DNA of 38,387 nucleotides from Micropruina sp. (GCF_027492755.1 NZ_JAPUED010000219.1:1-38387); one strand, 5' to 3'. Positions 1-8,382 are shown, numbered from the stretch's first letter. Made by a program: numbers and translations. The notes: generated from the sequence alone by a model not told the origin.

Positions 1-190
1 CCGCCCGCACGTCATTGCGAGGAGGGGGGGGCGGCGGGGGCGGCGGGGGGGGGGGGTGGTTTTGGGGGGGGGGGGGGGGGGCGCCCCGGCGCGGCGTGAG
101 GGGGGGTGGGGCGGGGGGGGGGGGGGGCCGCCCCCACCCCGGGGGGCCGCGCAGAAGCCGCCCCCCCCCACCGCTGTCGTACTCAGGCGA
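1..190. other. Poly-G/poly-C low-complexity stretch beyond qcrB
   Basis: No gene is supportable here. The stretch is dominated by G runs: 12 G at 45-56, 18 G at 64-81 and 15 G at 113-127, plus a run of C at 161-169. A G/C-only hairpin (GGCC at 126-129 with GGCC at 145-148, C and G tracts between) lies where a terminator for the minus-strand qcrB operon would be expected. The first 25 bases include GTCATTGCGAGG, which looks like the edge of a dispersed repeat. Reading frames through the stretch encode only Gly/Pro-rich strings. Long G homopolymers next to ordinary coding sequence suggest sequencing or assembly error over a hard GC hairpin. Confidence 0.6.
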
Positions 191-1906
191 TCAGTGGGTG
201 ATCTCGCTGGGCTTGTCGCCGGCGGGAACCTCGTGGTCGTCGTCGTGACCATCGGCGTGGTGATCGGCCTCGGCGATCTCGCCGGCGGTCGGCTTGCTGA
301 TCACGCCCGCGAAGTACCAACGCGAGAGCAGCGCGCGCCACTTGCTGACGCCCGCACCCTTCTCGGCGACGCCGCGCGCGTCGGTGGCCGGTGCCACCTC
401 AAGCGCCTTGCCCTGCAGGTGCTGGGTGAGGGTGAACTTCTCGTCGACGGTGATCGGACGGTGCGGCTCGGAGTAGCCGCCGTCCGGCGCCCGCTCGATG
501 ATGCCGGTCTCACTGCCGTGCAGCACGCGCTCGGCGTCGGCGCGCTGCAGCGAGATGCAGATCCGCTTGGTGATGATGAAGGCGACGACCGGGGCCACGA
601 AGACCGCGACCCGCATGAACTCGGTGACCGCGTTCAGCGAGAGGTGGAACTGGGTGGCCAGGATGTCGTTGCCGCCGGCCAGCCAGAACATCGCGTAGCA
701 GGTCATGCCGGCGACGCCGATGCCGGTGCGCGTCGGGTTGTTGCGGGGACGCTCCAGCACGTGGTGCTCGGCCTTGTCACCGGTGATCCACGCCTCCACG
801 AACGGGTACAGGGCGAGCAGCACGAACAACGAGGTCATCAACCCCACGCCGGGCAGGACGATGTTCCACGACCAGGTGGTGCTGCCCAGATGCCATTCCC
901 AGTTCGGCATGATCCGGACCGCGCCCTCGACCCAGCCCATGTACCAGTCGGGCTGCGAACCCGCGCTGACCTGTGCCGGGTTGTACGGACCGACGGTCCA
1001 CACCGGGTTGATCTGCATCGTGGCGCCCATCAGGATCGACACTCCGAAGACCACGAAGAAGAAGCCGCCGGCCTTGGCCATGTACACCGGGAACAGCGGG
1101 TAGCCGACGACGTTGCCGTCCTTGCGGCCCGGGCCCGGGTACTGGCTGTGCTTGTGGTAGACCACCAGCGCAAGGTGGGCCGCGATCAGTCCCAGCAGCA
1201 GGCCGGGCACCAGCAGGATGTGCACCATGTACAGCCGGGGGATCACCAGTTCGCCGGGGAACTCGCCGCCGAAGACGAAGAACTCGGCCCAGGTGCCGAT
1301 CAGCGGGATGGAGCGGATCAGGCCGTCCACGAACCGCAGGCCGGTGCCGGACAGCAGGTCGTCGGGCAGCGAGTAGCCGGCGAAGCCCTCGATCAGCGAC
1401 ATCGAGAACAGGCCGACACCGATCAGCCAGTTGATTTCACGCGGCTTGCGGAAGGCGCCGGTGAAGAAGATGCGCAGCATGTGCACCGTCATCGACGCCA
1501 CGAACAGCATCGCCGCCCAGTGGTGGATCTGCCGGACCAGCAGGCCGCCGCGGATGTCGAAGGACAGCGTCAGCGTCGAAGCGAAGGCCTCGGACATCGG
1601 CAGGCCGCGCATCAGCTGGTAGGTGCCCTGGTATTCGACCTCGGCCATCGACGGCTTGAACCAGATGGTCAGGAAGACGCCGGTCAGCAGCAGGATGATG
1701 AACGAGTACAGCGCGATCTCGCCGAGCAGGAACGACCAGTGGTCGGGGAAGATCTTGCGCAGGTTCTTCTTCAGCAACGACGCCAGGCCGAGGCGCTCGT
1801 CGGCCCAGTTGGCGACGCCGGCCACACCGGGCGACACGTTCACCTTGGGCGGACGCTCGGCGTCCAGGGCCGGTGAGTCGGTGGAGACATCAGCGGGCTT
1901 GGCCAT
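191..1906 (-). CDS. qcrB: Cytochrome bc1 complex cytochrome b subunit
   Basis: Membrane subunit of menaquinol:cytochrome c reductase, carrying two b hemes and the quinone sites. The 571-residue protein has helix II with the first His pair (about H128 and H142) and helix IV with the second (about H229 and H244). It also has the actinobacterial PDWY version of the PEWY Qo motif near 319-322. A long hydrophilic C-terminal tail follows the last helices, as in mycobacterial QcrB. The ATG overlaps the qcrA stop as TGATG, with AAGGAAGG upstream; a GTG one codon earlier is possible. It is the last gene of ctaE-qcrC-qcrA-qcrB. The sequence beyond its stop is unreliable poly-G. Confidence 0.97.
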   Translation of the reverse strand: MAKPADVSTDSPALDAERPPKVNVSPGVAGVANWADERLGLASLLKKNLRKIFPDHWSFLLGEIALYSFIILLLTGVFLTIWFKPSMAEVEYQGTYQLMRGLPMSEAFASTLTLSFDIRGGLLVRQIHHWAAMLFVASMTVHMLRIFFTGAFRKPREINWLIGVGLFSMSLIEGFAGYSLPDDLLSGTGLRFVDGLIRSIPLIGTWAEFFVFGGEFPGELVIPRLYMVHILLVPGLLLGLIAAHLALVVYHKHSQYPGPGRKDGNVVGYPLFPVYMAKAGGFFFVVFGVSILMGATMQINPVWTVGPYNPAQVSAGSQPDWYMGWVEGAVRIMPNWEWHLGSTTWSWNIVLPGVGLMTSLFVLLALYPFVEAWITGDKAEHHVLERPRNNPTRTGIGVAGMTCYAMFWLAGGNDILATQFHLSLNAVTEFMRVAVFVAPVVAFIITKRICISLQRADAERVLHGSETGIIERAPDGGYSEPHRPITVDEKFTLTQHLQGKALEVAPATDARGVAEKGAGVSKWRALLSRWYFAGVISKPTAGEIAEADHHADGHDDDHEVPAGDKPSEITH

Positions 1907-2970
1907 CACCGATCACCTTCCTTGAAGTCGCCGTTGGAATCACGCTCGAAGAAGCTCGGCCCGACCGGCACGGTGAAGTCGCTGCGGGCGACCAGGTAGC
2001 CGTCGGCGTCCACCGTGATCGGCAGCTGGGGCAGCGCCCGGGCCGCCGGCCCGAACACCACCAGACCCGAGTTGCCGAGGTCGAAGGTCGACTGGTGGCA
2101 GGGACACAGCAGATGGTGGGTCTGCTGCTCCCACAGGCTGATCGGGCAGCCCACATGGGTGCAGATCTTGGAGTAGCAGAGGATTCCGCCGACCTGCCAG
2201 TCCTTGCGGGACTCGGGGATCTTGATCCGGGAAGGATCCATCCGGACGATGATGATCGAGGCCTTCGCCCGCTCGATCTGGAAGTCGGCGCCGTGGTGAT
2301 CCCACAGGTTCTCCGGCTGCGCGTTGACCAGCTGGCCGATCTCCAGGTCGGACGCCTTCAGCGGCCGGCGGGTGACGTCGTTGACCAGCTTCACGCCCTC
2401 GGCCCAGATGGTGCGCTCGATCGTCCGCTTGCGAACCTCGGCGGTCGGCCACGGGCCCATGTCGGCGAACAGCACAACGGCCGGCACGGCGATCACGCCG
2501 AGCGCGCCGCCCAGTGCACCACCGATCAGCTTGCGGCGTCCCAGCCCCGACTGTTCGGCGCCCTTGGCGAACTCGGCCGCGAACACCTCACGATCAGCTT
2601 CGGGAGAGGCTGCGGCGTGGCGGTCCTCGGCCACCTCCTCGTCGCCCATGATGGTCTTCGCCCAATGGACGCAGGCGAGGCCGATCAGCAGCGTCGCCAA
2701 GCCGCCGGTGAGGCCGAGCAGGAACGTGGTGGCGTCCCACTCCATGCCGAAGATGGTGACGAACGAGTTCCGCGGAATCGTGAAGTACAGCACCACGAAC
2801 GCGATGGCCAGCACCGGGACGGCGCCCAGCATCAGCAGCACCTGGCGGTAGACGCGGTCGCCGGCGGCCTTGTCGGCGTCGGTCCATCGTTCGATGTGTT
2901 CTTCGATGCCCGGGTCGGGCACCGGGAAGCGCTCGAGGTCGGCGCCTTCCTTCCTGGTTTCGATGCTCAT
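1906..2970 (-). CDS. qcrA: Cytochrome bc1 complex Rieske iron-sulfur subunit
   Basis: Rieske [2Fe-2S] subunit that passes electrons from the Qo site to cytochrome c. The 354-residue protein has three N-terminal membrane helices (about 42-65, 82-103 and 147-168), the actinobacterial arrangement rather than the single helix of mitochondrial Rieske proteins. The cluster-binding motifs are intact: CTHVGC near 270-275 and CPCH near 289-292. I chose the ATG giving MSIETRKEG because it overlaps the qcrC stop as ATGA and has GGGAG upstream; a 15-residue longer reading is less likely. Translation is probably coupled to qcrC before and qcrB after. Confidence 0.97.
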   Translation of the reverse strand: MSIETRKEGADLERFPVPDPGIEEHIERWTDADKAAGDRVYRQVLLMLGAVPVLAIAFVVLYFTIPRNSFVTIFGMEWDATTFLLGLTGGLATLLIGLACVHWAKTIMGDEEVAEDRHAAASPEADREVFAAEFAKGAEQSGLGRRKLIGGALGGALGVIAVPAVVLFADMGPWPTAEVRKRTIERTIWAEGVKLVNDVTRRPLKASDLEIGQLVNAQPENLWDHHGADFQIERAKASIIIVRMDPSRIKIPESRKDWQVGGILCYSKICTHVGCPISLWEQQTHHLLCPCHQSTFDLGNSGLVVFGPAARALPQLPITVDADGYLVARSDFTVPVGPSFFERDSNGDFKEGDR

Positions 2971-3767
2971 CGGGCCCGAGCTCCCTTCGCGGCGATCCAG
3001 ACGGCCATCAGGCACAGCGCACCGATACCGATGATCCAGGCGAACAGGCCCTCAGCGACGGGGCCGAGCGCCCCGAAGGTCAGGCCGCTGCTCGGCTGGG
3101 CGTGCAACGTCTCCAGGTAGCCGACGATCGCGCGGACGTCGTCGTCGGGGATGGCGCCGCTGCTGAACACGGGCATCTGCTGCGGGCCGGTGCGCAGGGC
3201 CTCCCAGATGTGCTTGCCGTCGACACCCACCAGGCTGGGGGCGTACTTGCCGTTGGGCAGTGCGCCGCCGGCACCCTCGAAGTTGTGGCAGGCGGAACAG
3301 TTGGTGCGGAACAGCTCCCCGCCCTTGGCGAGTTGCTCGGGGGTGAGGCCCTCGCCGCTGTACTGGTCGGCGTTCGGGACGGCCGGGCCGGGGCCCAGGC
3401 TCGCCACGAAAGCGGCCAGGCTGGCGATCTCGGCGTCGGAGTAGGTGTTCTGCTTGCGGGGCGCCTGGGCACCCGGGTTGGCCATCGGCATCCGTCCGGT
3501 GCTCACCTGGAAATCGACGGCGGCGGCGCCGACACCGACCAGGGACGGGCCCTGCTCGGTGCCTTCGCCGTTCATGCCGTGACAGGACGAGCAGGTCACC
3601 CGGAACAGGGCTTTGCCCTCGGCCACTTGCTGGCTGTTGCCGGTGTCTGCCGACACCCGCGCGGCCGGTGCCACGGCCGCGTACAGCGCACCCATGAGCA
3701 GTAGGGCCATCACCAGCAGCGCCGGCCTGGTGGCCCGGTGCCGCCTGTTGGCGGTCAGGAAACGCAC
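2967..3767 (-). CDS. qcrC: Diheme cytochrome c subunit of the bc1 complex
   Basis: Fused cytochrome c1/c subunit carrying electrons from the Rieske protein to the aa3 oxidase within a bcc-aa3 supercomplex. The 266 residues contain an N-terminal hydrophobic segment (about 16-34), two cytochrome c domains with CSSCH (about 59-63) and CSACH (about 157-161), and a C-terminal membrane helix followed by a basic end. Outward-facing heme domains anchored at both ends are typical of Actinobacteria lacking soluble cytochrome c. The GTG start is well supported by AGGAGG seven bases upstream. It lies 25 bases after ctaE. Confidence 0.97.
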   Translation of the reverse strand: MRFLTANRRHRATRPALLVMALLLMGALYAAVAPAARVSADTGNSQQVAEGKALFRVTCSSCHGMNGEGTEQGPSLVGVGAAAVDFQVSTGRMPMANPGAQAPRKQNTYSDAEIASLAAFVASLGPGPAVPNADQYSGEGLTPEQLAKGGELFRTNCSACHNFEGAGGALPNGKYAPSLVGVDGKHIWEALRTGPQQMPVFSSGAIPDDDVRAIVGYLETLHAQPSSGLTFGALGPVAEGLFAWIIGIGALCLMAVWIAAKGARAR

Positions 3768-3792
3768 GAGGATTCCTCCTAGGTCGAACTGC

Positions 3793-4497
3793 TCAGCGCA
3801 GGATGTAGATGACGCCGAACAGGATGATCCAGATCGCGTCGACGAAGTGCCAGTAGTAGGACGTCACGACGGCATGCACGGCCTGCTCGTGGGTGAAGGT
3901 GCGGGTCATGTAGGTGCGGCCCAACATGAACAGGAACGCGATCAGACCGCCGGTGACGTGCAACCCGTGGAAACCGGTGGCCAGGAAGAACGCCGATGAA
4001 TACGCGTTGGTCGAGATCGTGAAGCCCTCGGAGAACAGGGTGGCGTACTCGGTCGCCTGGCCGCCGATGAAGATCGCGCCCATCACGAAGGTGAGGATGT
4101 ACCACTCACGCAGCCCCCACTGGCCGACCTGAAGAATCGACCCGGTGCGGCCGACCTGACCACGCTCGGCCTTCCAGACGCCCATCTGGCAGGTCACCGA
4201 GGACAGGATCAGGATCAGCGTGTTCGTGACGGCGAACGGCATGTTGAAGTGCGCGGTGCCCCATTCCCACAACGACTCGGTGCCGGCCTGCGCCGCGGCC
4301 GCATTGGTGATCGACCGCAGGTTGAAATAGGCGGCGAACAGTGCGGCGAAGAACATCAGGTCGGAAGCCAGCCAGATCCAGGTGCCGACGGCAACCATGT
4401 CGGGCCGGCCCTTGGTGGGGTGCAGGCGAGACTGCGCGATCGGGTGCACCGCCCCGTGCGGCATAGCTGCCGCGGCGCTCGAGTGAGAGTGAGTCAC
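3793..4497 (-). CDS. ctaE: Cytochrome c oxidase subunit III
   Basis: Subunit III of the aa3 terminal oxidase. Five hydrophobic helices are visible, the short five-helix form usual in actinobacteria. Family signatures include WLASDLMFF in the first helix, FHGLHVTGG in the fourth and [10 protein letters not shown] in the last. I chose the GTG giving [15 protein letters not shown] (234 residues) because CATAAT ends six bases upstream with GTGACC 17 bases before that, a leaderless-type promoter. The ATG at 4464 would give 223 residues but has no ribosome site. It is the first gene of the oxidase/bc1 operon and is divergent from an oxidase assembly gene. Confidence 0.93.
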   Translation of the reverse strand: MTHSHSSAAAAMPHGAVHPIAQSRLHPTKGRPDMVAVGTWIWLASDLMFFAALFAAYFNLRSITNAAAAQAGTESLWEWGTAHFNMPFAVTNTLILILSSVTCQMGVWKAERGQVGRTGSILQVGQWGLREWYILTFVMGAIFIGGQATEYATLFSEGFTISTNAYSSAFFLATGFHGLHVTGGLIAFLFMLGRTYMTRTFTHEQAVHAVVTSYYWHFVDAIWIILFGVIYILR

Positions 4498-4532
4498 CCG
4501 GTCATTATGGCTGCTCAGAGCGGATTGGTCAC
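4498..4532 (-). promoter_or_regulatory. Promoter of ctaE-qcrCAB, leaderless type
   Basis: On the minus strand, GTGACC (4527-4532) is followed after exactly 17 bases by CATAAT (4504-4509), and six bases later by the GTG start. A transcript starting about seven bases after the -10 box would begin at the start codon. No Shine-Dalgarno sequence is present. Confidence 0.65.
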
Positions 4533-4611
4533 CCTCTGCGCCCACCGATTCTCGCTCGGGGGTGTAGATCTCGCGTGGCCCCCTGTTGCTGGGCCCGATG
4601 AGGGCGCGGGG

Positions 4612-4623
4612 GATAATGCGGCC
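4612..4623 (+). promoter_or_regulatory. Promoter of the CtaG-like gene, leaderless type
   Basis: GATAAT at 4612-4617 is followed by six bases and the ATG. No Shine-Dalgarno sequence and no good -35 are seen. It is back to back with the ctaE promoter, so the respiratory operon and the assembly gene share about 125 bases of control DNA. Confidence 0.6.
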
Positions 4624-5607
4624 ATGGCCTCGTTGCCGTTGCTTCTGCCCTTGCATGCCGATCCGGGAAACCAGCCGCCGCCGCTGACCCCGGAGCGGCT
4701 GCTGACCGCCTGGACGTTCGAGCCCTGGGTGGTGGCGGCTCTGGTGTTGATGGTCGGTCTGTACCTGTGGGGCGTGCGCCGGCTCGCCGTCCGCGGCGAC
4801 CACTGGCCGCCGGGTCGCACCCTCGCCTGGTGCGTCGGCGGTGCCGGAACGATGGCGATCGCGCTGCTCAGTGCACTGGGCACCTACGACACGGTGCTGT
4901 TCAGCGTGCACATGGTGCAACACATCCTGTTGTCGATGGTGGCGCCGGTGCTGATGGCCGTGGGTGCCCCGATCACCCTGCTGCTGCGGAACCTTGGTGC
5001 GCTGGGCCGCCGGCGGGTGGTGGCCGTGCTGCATTCCTGGCCCGCGAAGGTGCTGACCTGGCCGCCGCTGGCCACGGCGCTGATGATCGCGAACCCCTAT
5101 CTGCTGTACATGACCGGGCTCTACCCGCTGACCCTCTCCAACGAGTGGTTGCATGCCTGGATCCACGTGCACTTCGTAATCACCGGTTGTCTGTACTTCT
5201 GGCCGTTGCTCGGCCTCGACCCGATGCCGACGCGGCTGCCGTACTACCTGCGGATGCTGCTGATCTTCATCACCCTGCCGTTCCACGCGTTCCTCGGCGT
5301 GATCATCATGGGCTCGCCCGAGCTGATCGCCGAGGACTGGTACCTGGCCTTCAACCGGGCCTGGCCGCCCAGCCCGGTGGAGGACCAGAACCTGGCCGGC
5401 GGCATCATGTGGGGCGCCGGTGACCTGATCTCACTGGTCATCCTGGCGGTGTTCTTCGTGCAGTGGTTCCAGCATTCGCAGCGCGAGGCGGCCCGCATCG
5501 ATCGGCAGCTCGACCGTGAGGAAAGGCTGGCTGCCCGGGCGGCGGCATCGGGGTACGATGCTGGCAAAACCCCCGGTCAGCCGCCCGCAGACGAGGAACA
5601 CGCATGA
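4624..5607 (+). CDS. CtaG-like cytochrome c oxidase assembly membrane protein
   Basis: Caa3_CtaG-type polytopic membrane protein of 327 residues, implicated by family in assembling or supplying copper to heme-copper oxidase. Hydrophobic helices are at about residues 35-55, 70-92, 100-125, 145-165, 178-200, 208-232 and 260-285. The family hallmark histidines are visible in [10 protein letters not shown], in [12 protein letters not shown] and in LPFHAFLG. The tail is charged and helical. The ATG is supported by a leaderless promoter. Divergence from ctaE fits an oxidase biogenesis role. It overlaps the next gene as ATGA. Confidence 0.9.
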   Translation: MASLPLLLPLHADPGNQPPPLTPERLLTAWTFEPWVVAALVLMVGLYLWGVRRLAVRGDHWPPGRTLAWCVGGAGTMAIALLSALGTYDTVLFSVHMVQHILLSMVAPVLMAVGAPITLLLRNLGALGRRRVVAVLHSWPAKVLTWPPLATALMIANPYLLYMTGLYPLTLSNEWLHAWIHVHFVITGCLYFWPLLGLDPMPTRLPYYLRMLLIFITLPFHAFLGVIIMGSPELIAEDWYLAFNRAWPPSPVEDQNLAGGIMWGAGDLISLVILAVFFVQWFQHSQREAARIDRQLDREERLAARAAASGYDAGKTPGQPPADEEHA

Positions 5608-6008
5608 GCCACGACACCGCCAGGATCCTGGTCTACTCCGACGATCGGACGACCCGCGAGCAGGTGCGGCTGGCGCTCGGCCGCCGGGTGGCGTCCGACC
5701 TGCCCGAGATCGAGGTGTACGAGACCGCCACCCAGCCGGCGGTGCTGTCCGCCATGGACGCCGGCGGTTTCGATCTGCTGATCCTGGACGGCGAGGCGAA
5801 CCCGGCCGGCGGGATCGGGCTGTGCAAGCAACTCAAGGACGAGATCGCCGAATGCCCGCCGATCCTGGTGCTGATCATCCGTGTCGCGGACTCCTGGCTG
5901 GCCACCTGGTCGCGCGCGGACGCCGTGTCGATGTACCCGGTGGATCCGGTCCGGCTGCCCAGCGCGGTCGCCGATCTGCTCCGGGCCCGACTCGGCCGGG
6001 CGGCCTGA
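5604..6008 (+). CDS. Degenerate response-regulator receiver-like protein
   Basis: Stand-alone receiver-fold protein of 134 residues with no output domain. An acidic pair (DD, about 13-14) and the phospho-acceptor strand LLILDGEA (Asp near 56) are present. The conserved Thr/Ser after beta-4 is replaced in VLIIRVAD, and the conserved Lys before Pro after beta-5 is replaced by Tyr in SMYPVDP. Phosphorylation-driven signalling in the usual way is therefore doubtful, and a pseudo-receiver binding role is more likely. It starts with an ATGA overlap and a GAGGAA site, and ends one base before the trpD start. Its partner is unknown. Confidence 0.8.
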   Translation: MSHDTARILVYSDDRTTREQVRLALGRRVASDLPEIEVYETATQPAVLSAMDAGGFDLLILDGEANPAGGIGLCKQLKDEIAECPPILVLIIRVADSWLATWSRADAVSMYPVDPVRLPSAVADLLRARLGRAA

Positions 6009-6009
6009 G

Positions 6010-7059
6010 GTGGGTCACACCTGGCCCGATGTGCTCACCGGGCTGATCTCCGGCGACCACTTGAGCGCGGACACGGCGTCCTGGGCGATGAGCGAGATCC
6101 TGGCCGGCAACGCCACCGATGTACAGATCGCAGGCTTCCTGGTCGCGTTGCGCGCCAAGGGTGAGACGGTGGAGGAGCTCGCCGGGCTCGCCGAGTCGAT
6201 GCGCGACCGGGCCACCCCGATCACGCTCGACCCCGAGGCTGTGGACGTCGTCGGTTCCGGCGGCGACCGGGCGAACACGGTCAACGTCTCGACGATGGCC
6301 GCCGTCGTCGCGGCAGCCGCCGGAGTGCCCGTGGTCAAGCACGGCAACCGGGCGGCGTCGTCGGCCTGTGGCGCCGCCGACGTCCTGGAGGCCCTCGGTG
6401 TGGCACTCGACGTCCGGCCAGAGGATCAGCCCGCAGTGCTGGCCGAGGCCGGCATCGTGTTCCTGTTCGCCCCGCTCTACCACCCGTCGCTGCGGCATGC
6501 CGGGGCCGCCCGCAGCCAGCTCGGCATCCAGACCCCGTTCAACTTCCTCGGACCGCTGGCCAACCCGGCTCGTCCGGCCGCACAGGCGGTGGGTATCGCG
6601 AACCCGCGGATCGCGGCACTGGTCGCGGGCGTCCTGGCCCGCCGGGGCACCCGTGGACTGGTCTTCCACGGCGACGACGGGTTGGACGAGTTGACCACCA
6701 CCACGACGTCCGACATCTGGCTGATCCGCGACGGCGAGATCGTGGTGACCACGCTCGACCCGGCAGATCTCGGCTTCGCGCCGGCCACCCCCGCCGACCT
6801 GGTCGGTGGCGAGGTGGCCCGCAATGCGGCCATCGCCCGGCAGACGCTGGCCGGTGAACCCGGCCCGGTGCGGGACATCGTGGTGCTCAACGCGGCCGCC
6901 GCCCTGCTCGCCTTCCACGGCCCCGACCTGGGTCGCGACGTCGCCGAACAACTCGCCGCCCACGTCGCCACCGCGGCCGCGGCGATCGACTCGGGCGCGG
7001 CCACGCTCGTGCTGAGCAGCTGGGCGCAGGCCACCCAGAAGGCCGTTCGCGGCTCCTGA
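6010..7059 (+). CDS. trpD: Anthranilate phosphoribosyltransferase
   Basis: Transfers phosphoribose from PRPP to anthranilate, the second step of tryptophan synthesis. The 349 residues match the family length. The PRPP loop reads GSGGD (about 82-86; usual GTGGD), followed by NTVNVST and VVKHGNRAASS, which form the PRPP and anthranilate sites. FNFLGPLANPARP and HGDDGLDELTTT are further signatures. The GTG one base after the receiver gene stop gives the proper N terminus MGHTWPDVL. It is not with other trp genes, matching its position beside ctaE in mycobacteria. A hairpin overlaps its stop codon. Confidence 0.96.
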   Translation: MGHTWPDVLTGLISGDHLSADTASWAMSEILAGNATDVQIAGFLVALRAKGETVEELAGLAESMRDRATPITLDPEAVDVVGSGGDRANTVNVSTMAAVVAAAAGVPVVKHGNRAASSACGAADVLEALGVALDVRPEDQPAVLAEAGIVFLFAPLYHPSLRHAGAARSQLGIQTPFNFLGPLANPARPAAQAVGIANPRIAALVAGVLARRGTRGLVFHGDDGLDELTTTTTSDIWLIRDGEIVVTTLDPADLGFAPATPADLVGGEVARNAAIARQTLAGEPGPVRDIVVLNAAAALLAFHGPDLGRDVAEQLAAHVATAAAAIDSGAATLVLSSWAQATQKAVRGS

Positions 7060-7078
7060 GCCGGCTATCCGGGCTCAG
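7056..7078. terminator. Hairpin between convergent trpD and prepilin peptidase genes
   Basis: CTGAGCC (7056-7062) pairs with GGCTCAG (7072-7078) around a nine-base loop. The left arm includes the trpD stop TGA, and the facing gene's stop begins three bases beyond the right arm. There is no T tract. It could terminate both transcripts. Confidence 0.55.
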
Positions 7079-7080
7079 GC

Positions 7081-7737
7081 TCAGTGGGTGCCGGGCACCA
7101 GAACAGATCCGGCGAGCGCCAGAAACGGGCCCGCCACCAGTGCCGGACCGTACGGAAAGGCGCGGCCACGTCCGGACGCCCGCCAGGCCACGCCCCAAGC
7201 GACCCCGAGAAGCCCGCCGAGCATCAGCGCGCCGGCCAGCAGCGGCCAGCCGACCACGGCCGATGCCGCACCGATCACCGGCGCCAGCCGGACGTCGCCG
7301 AAGCCGAACCCGCCGCCGAGGCGCCAGAACACCCAGAACAGACCGCCGGCAGCCAGCGCGCCCAGACCGGCCCGGACGAGCGCGTCGACGCCCAGCCATC
7401 CGACGCAGGCCAGCAGTCCGGCGGCGGTGAGTAGCCAGGCCGCCTGGGCGAGCCGCTTCGGCAGATAGCCGGTGCGGGCGTCGATCACCGCGGCCAGGAC
7501 GGCGGGGCCGGCCAGACCGAGCCAGGCCGGCGCCGTGGCCGGGGTGATGATGACCACCAAGCTCCCGGCGACAGCGGCCGCGCCGAGGACGATGAGAGCG
7601 GTCGTGGGTGTCGCCAGCCGCTGGTACGGGTTCGCCTCGGGTTCGTCGATCGGGGCCGGCAGGGCTCGCAACACCGCCGGCGTCACCAGCGCGAGGCCGG
7701 CTGCCAGCAGTGTCGGCAGTGCCAGCAGCCAGGTCAT
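7081..7737 (-). CDS. Prepilin peptidase, A24 aspartic type
   Basis: Membrane aspartic peptidase of the TadV/CpaA/PilD group that cleaves leader peptides of type IV or Tad prepilins. The 218 residues are almost entirely hydrophobic helices. The two catalytic Asp motifs are recognisable: IDARTGYLP in the middle (first Asp about 86) and FGFGDVRL (GxGD, Asp about 148). The N-terminal zinc/methylase domain of PilD is absent, as in actinobacterial Tad systems. No pilin or Tad genes occur in the window, so the substrate is elsewhere. A leaderless promoter overlaps the stop of the preceding gene. Confidence 0.88.
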   Translation of the reverse strand: MTWLLALPTLLAAGLALVTPAVLRALPAPIDEPEANPYQRLATPTTALIVLGAAAVAGSLVVIITPATAPAWLGLAGPAVLAAVIDARTGYLPKRLAQAAWLLTAAGLLACVGWLGVDALVRAGLGALAAGGLFWVFWRLGGGFGFGDVRLAPVIGAASAVVGWPLLAGALMLGGLLGVAWGVAWRASGRGRAFPYGPALVAGPFLALAGSVLVPGTH

Positions 7738-7749
7738 GGCGGCAGCCTA
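7738..7749 (-). promoter_or_regulatory. Leaderless promoter overlapping a stop codon
   Basis: TAGGCT (7744-7749, minus strand) lies six bases before the prepilin peptidase ATG. Its first three bases are the TAG stop of the upstream gene. No Shine-Dalgarno sequence is present. Confidence 0.5.
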
Positions 7750-8229
7750 GGCGGCCAGCGGAGGCCAGCAGGCATCGGTCTGCCTCAGCCGCTGAGCGGC
7801 CAACCCGAGAGTTTCGGTGAGTTGCGTGCACGAGGTGGCCTCGCCCTCGACCAGCAGGGTCAACTCATTGAGGCCGATCTGGCACCATCGCGCGACCCAC
7901 AACGGGTCGACACCCGCCGCCAGCAGGTTGCGCAGCCGTGCCCCGGTCCGTGCGGCCGGCACTCGTAGCGACCGCATCGCGATCAGGTCGCCGGCGCCGA
8001 CCCGCAGCAGCCGTCCGGCCACTCGGGGCTCGATCCGGGTCTGCGGACGGCCGGCGCGTCCGACCAGCAGGCCATGGACGGCAGGGAGGGAAACGCCCGC
8101 GGCGACGGCTACCGCCGGCCAGGGCACCGCAGCGGCTTCGACGGCGTGGCGGACGTGGGCGCGGAAGGGTGCCGCGTCCACCCAGGTGGAGTGACGGGTG
8201 GCGGGCTGGGCCGATGCAAGTGCTCTCAC
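7747..8229 (-). CDS. Uncharacterised helix-turn-helix-like protein
   Basis: Not confidently recognised. The predicted 160-residue protein is Ala/Arg/Leu-rich, has no membrane helix or signal peptide, and is predicted alpha-helical. Residues about 36-58 (VPWPAVAVAAGVSLPAVHGL) read like a helix-turn-helix, and a second segment around DPLWVARWCQIGLNEL could be another helical bundle. The GTG start is uncertain because a TAGGGT box abuts it directly; an in-frame GTG at 8181 would shorten the protein by 16 residues. Its TAG stop is shared with the -10 box of the prepilin peptidase gene. A DNA-binding role is inference. Confidence 0.7.
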   Translation of the reverse strand: MRALASAQPATRHSTWVDAAPFRAHVRHAVEAAAVPWPAVAVAAGVSLPAVHGLLVGRAGRPQTRIEPRVAGRLLRVGAGDLIAMRSLRVPAARTGARLRNLLAAGVDPLWVARWCQIGLNELTLLVEGEATSCTQLTETLGLAAQRLRQTDACWPPLAA

Positions 8230-8243
8230 ACCCTAGAAGGCAG

Positions 8244-8289
8244 TTTTCGGAGGGTGTTTTGTGAATCGGAGACCGAAAATGTCCGAAAC
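8244..8289. promoter_or_regulatory. Inverted repeat, possible operator, and short ORF leader
   Basis: TTTTCGG (8244-8250) and CCGAAAA (8273-8279) form a 7-base inverted repeat 22 bases apart, with a further CCGAAA at 8283-8288. The region is upstream of the HTH-like gene, so autoregulation is conceivable. On the plus strand GGAGG (8248-8252) precedes, after eight bases, a GTG opening an 11-codon frame ending at 8296. No function is established. Confidence 0.3.
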
Positions 8290-8335
8290 TCGCTAGTCCT
8301 GGGCGGGCTCGATCCGGTTCCGGCCAGGGACGCGA

Positions 8336-8369
8336 ATCGGGGTGGCCGCGTGTCCGCGGTCACCCCGAT
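8336..8369. terminator. Strong hairpin terminator downstream of the repeat protein gene
   Basis: A 15-base-pair stem (8336-8350 with 8355-8369, one G-T pair) closes on the four-base loop TGTC. It lies 13 bases past the stop of the minus-strand gene above. On the plus strand it is followed by T-rich CCTGTTTCTGTTTC, so it could also end a plus-strand transcript. Confidence 0.75.
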
Positions 8370-8382
8370 CCCTGTTTCTGTT

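Noticed and set aside
56-1876. Long plus-strand open frame of about 600 codons opposite qcrB
   Set aside because: It is antisense to qcrB, has His/Gln/Arg/Asp-rich composition typical of reading GC-rich codons backward, and runs into the poly-G block.
4498-5286. Extension of ctaE to a 497-residue protein
   Set aside because: The extra part is antisense to the CtaG-like gene and has Gln/His/Arg-rich shadow composition; the leaderless promoter sits at the shorter start.
8230-8300. LexA/SOS box upstream of the HTH-like gene
   Set aside because: The TTTTCGG/CCGAAAA arms are too far apart and do not fit the GAAC...GTTC core.
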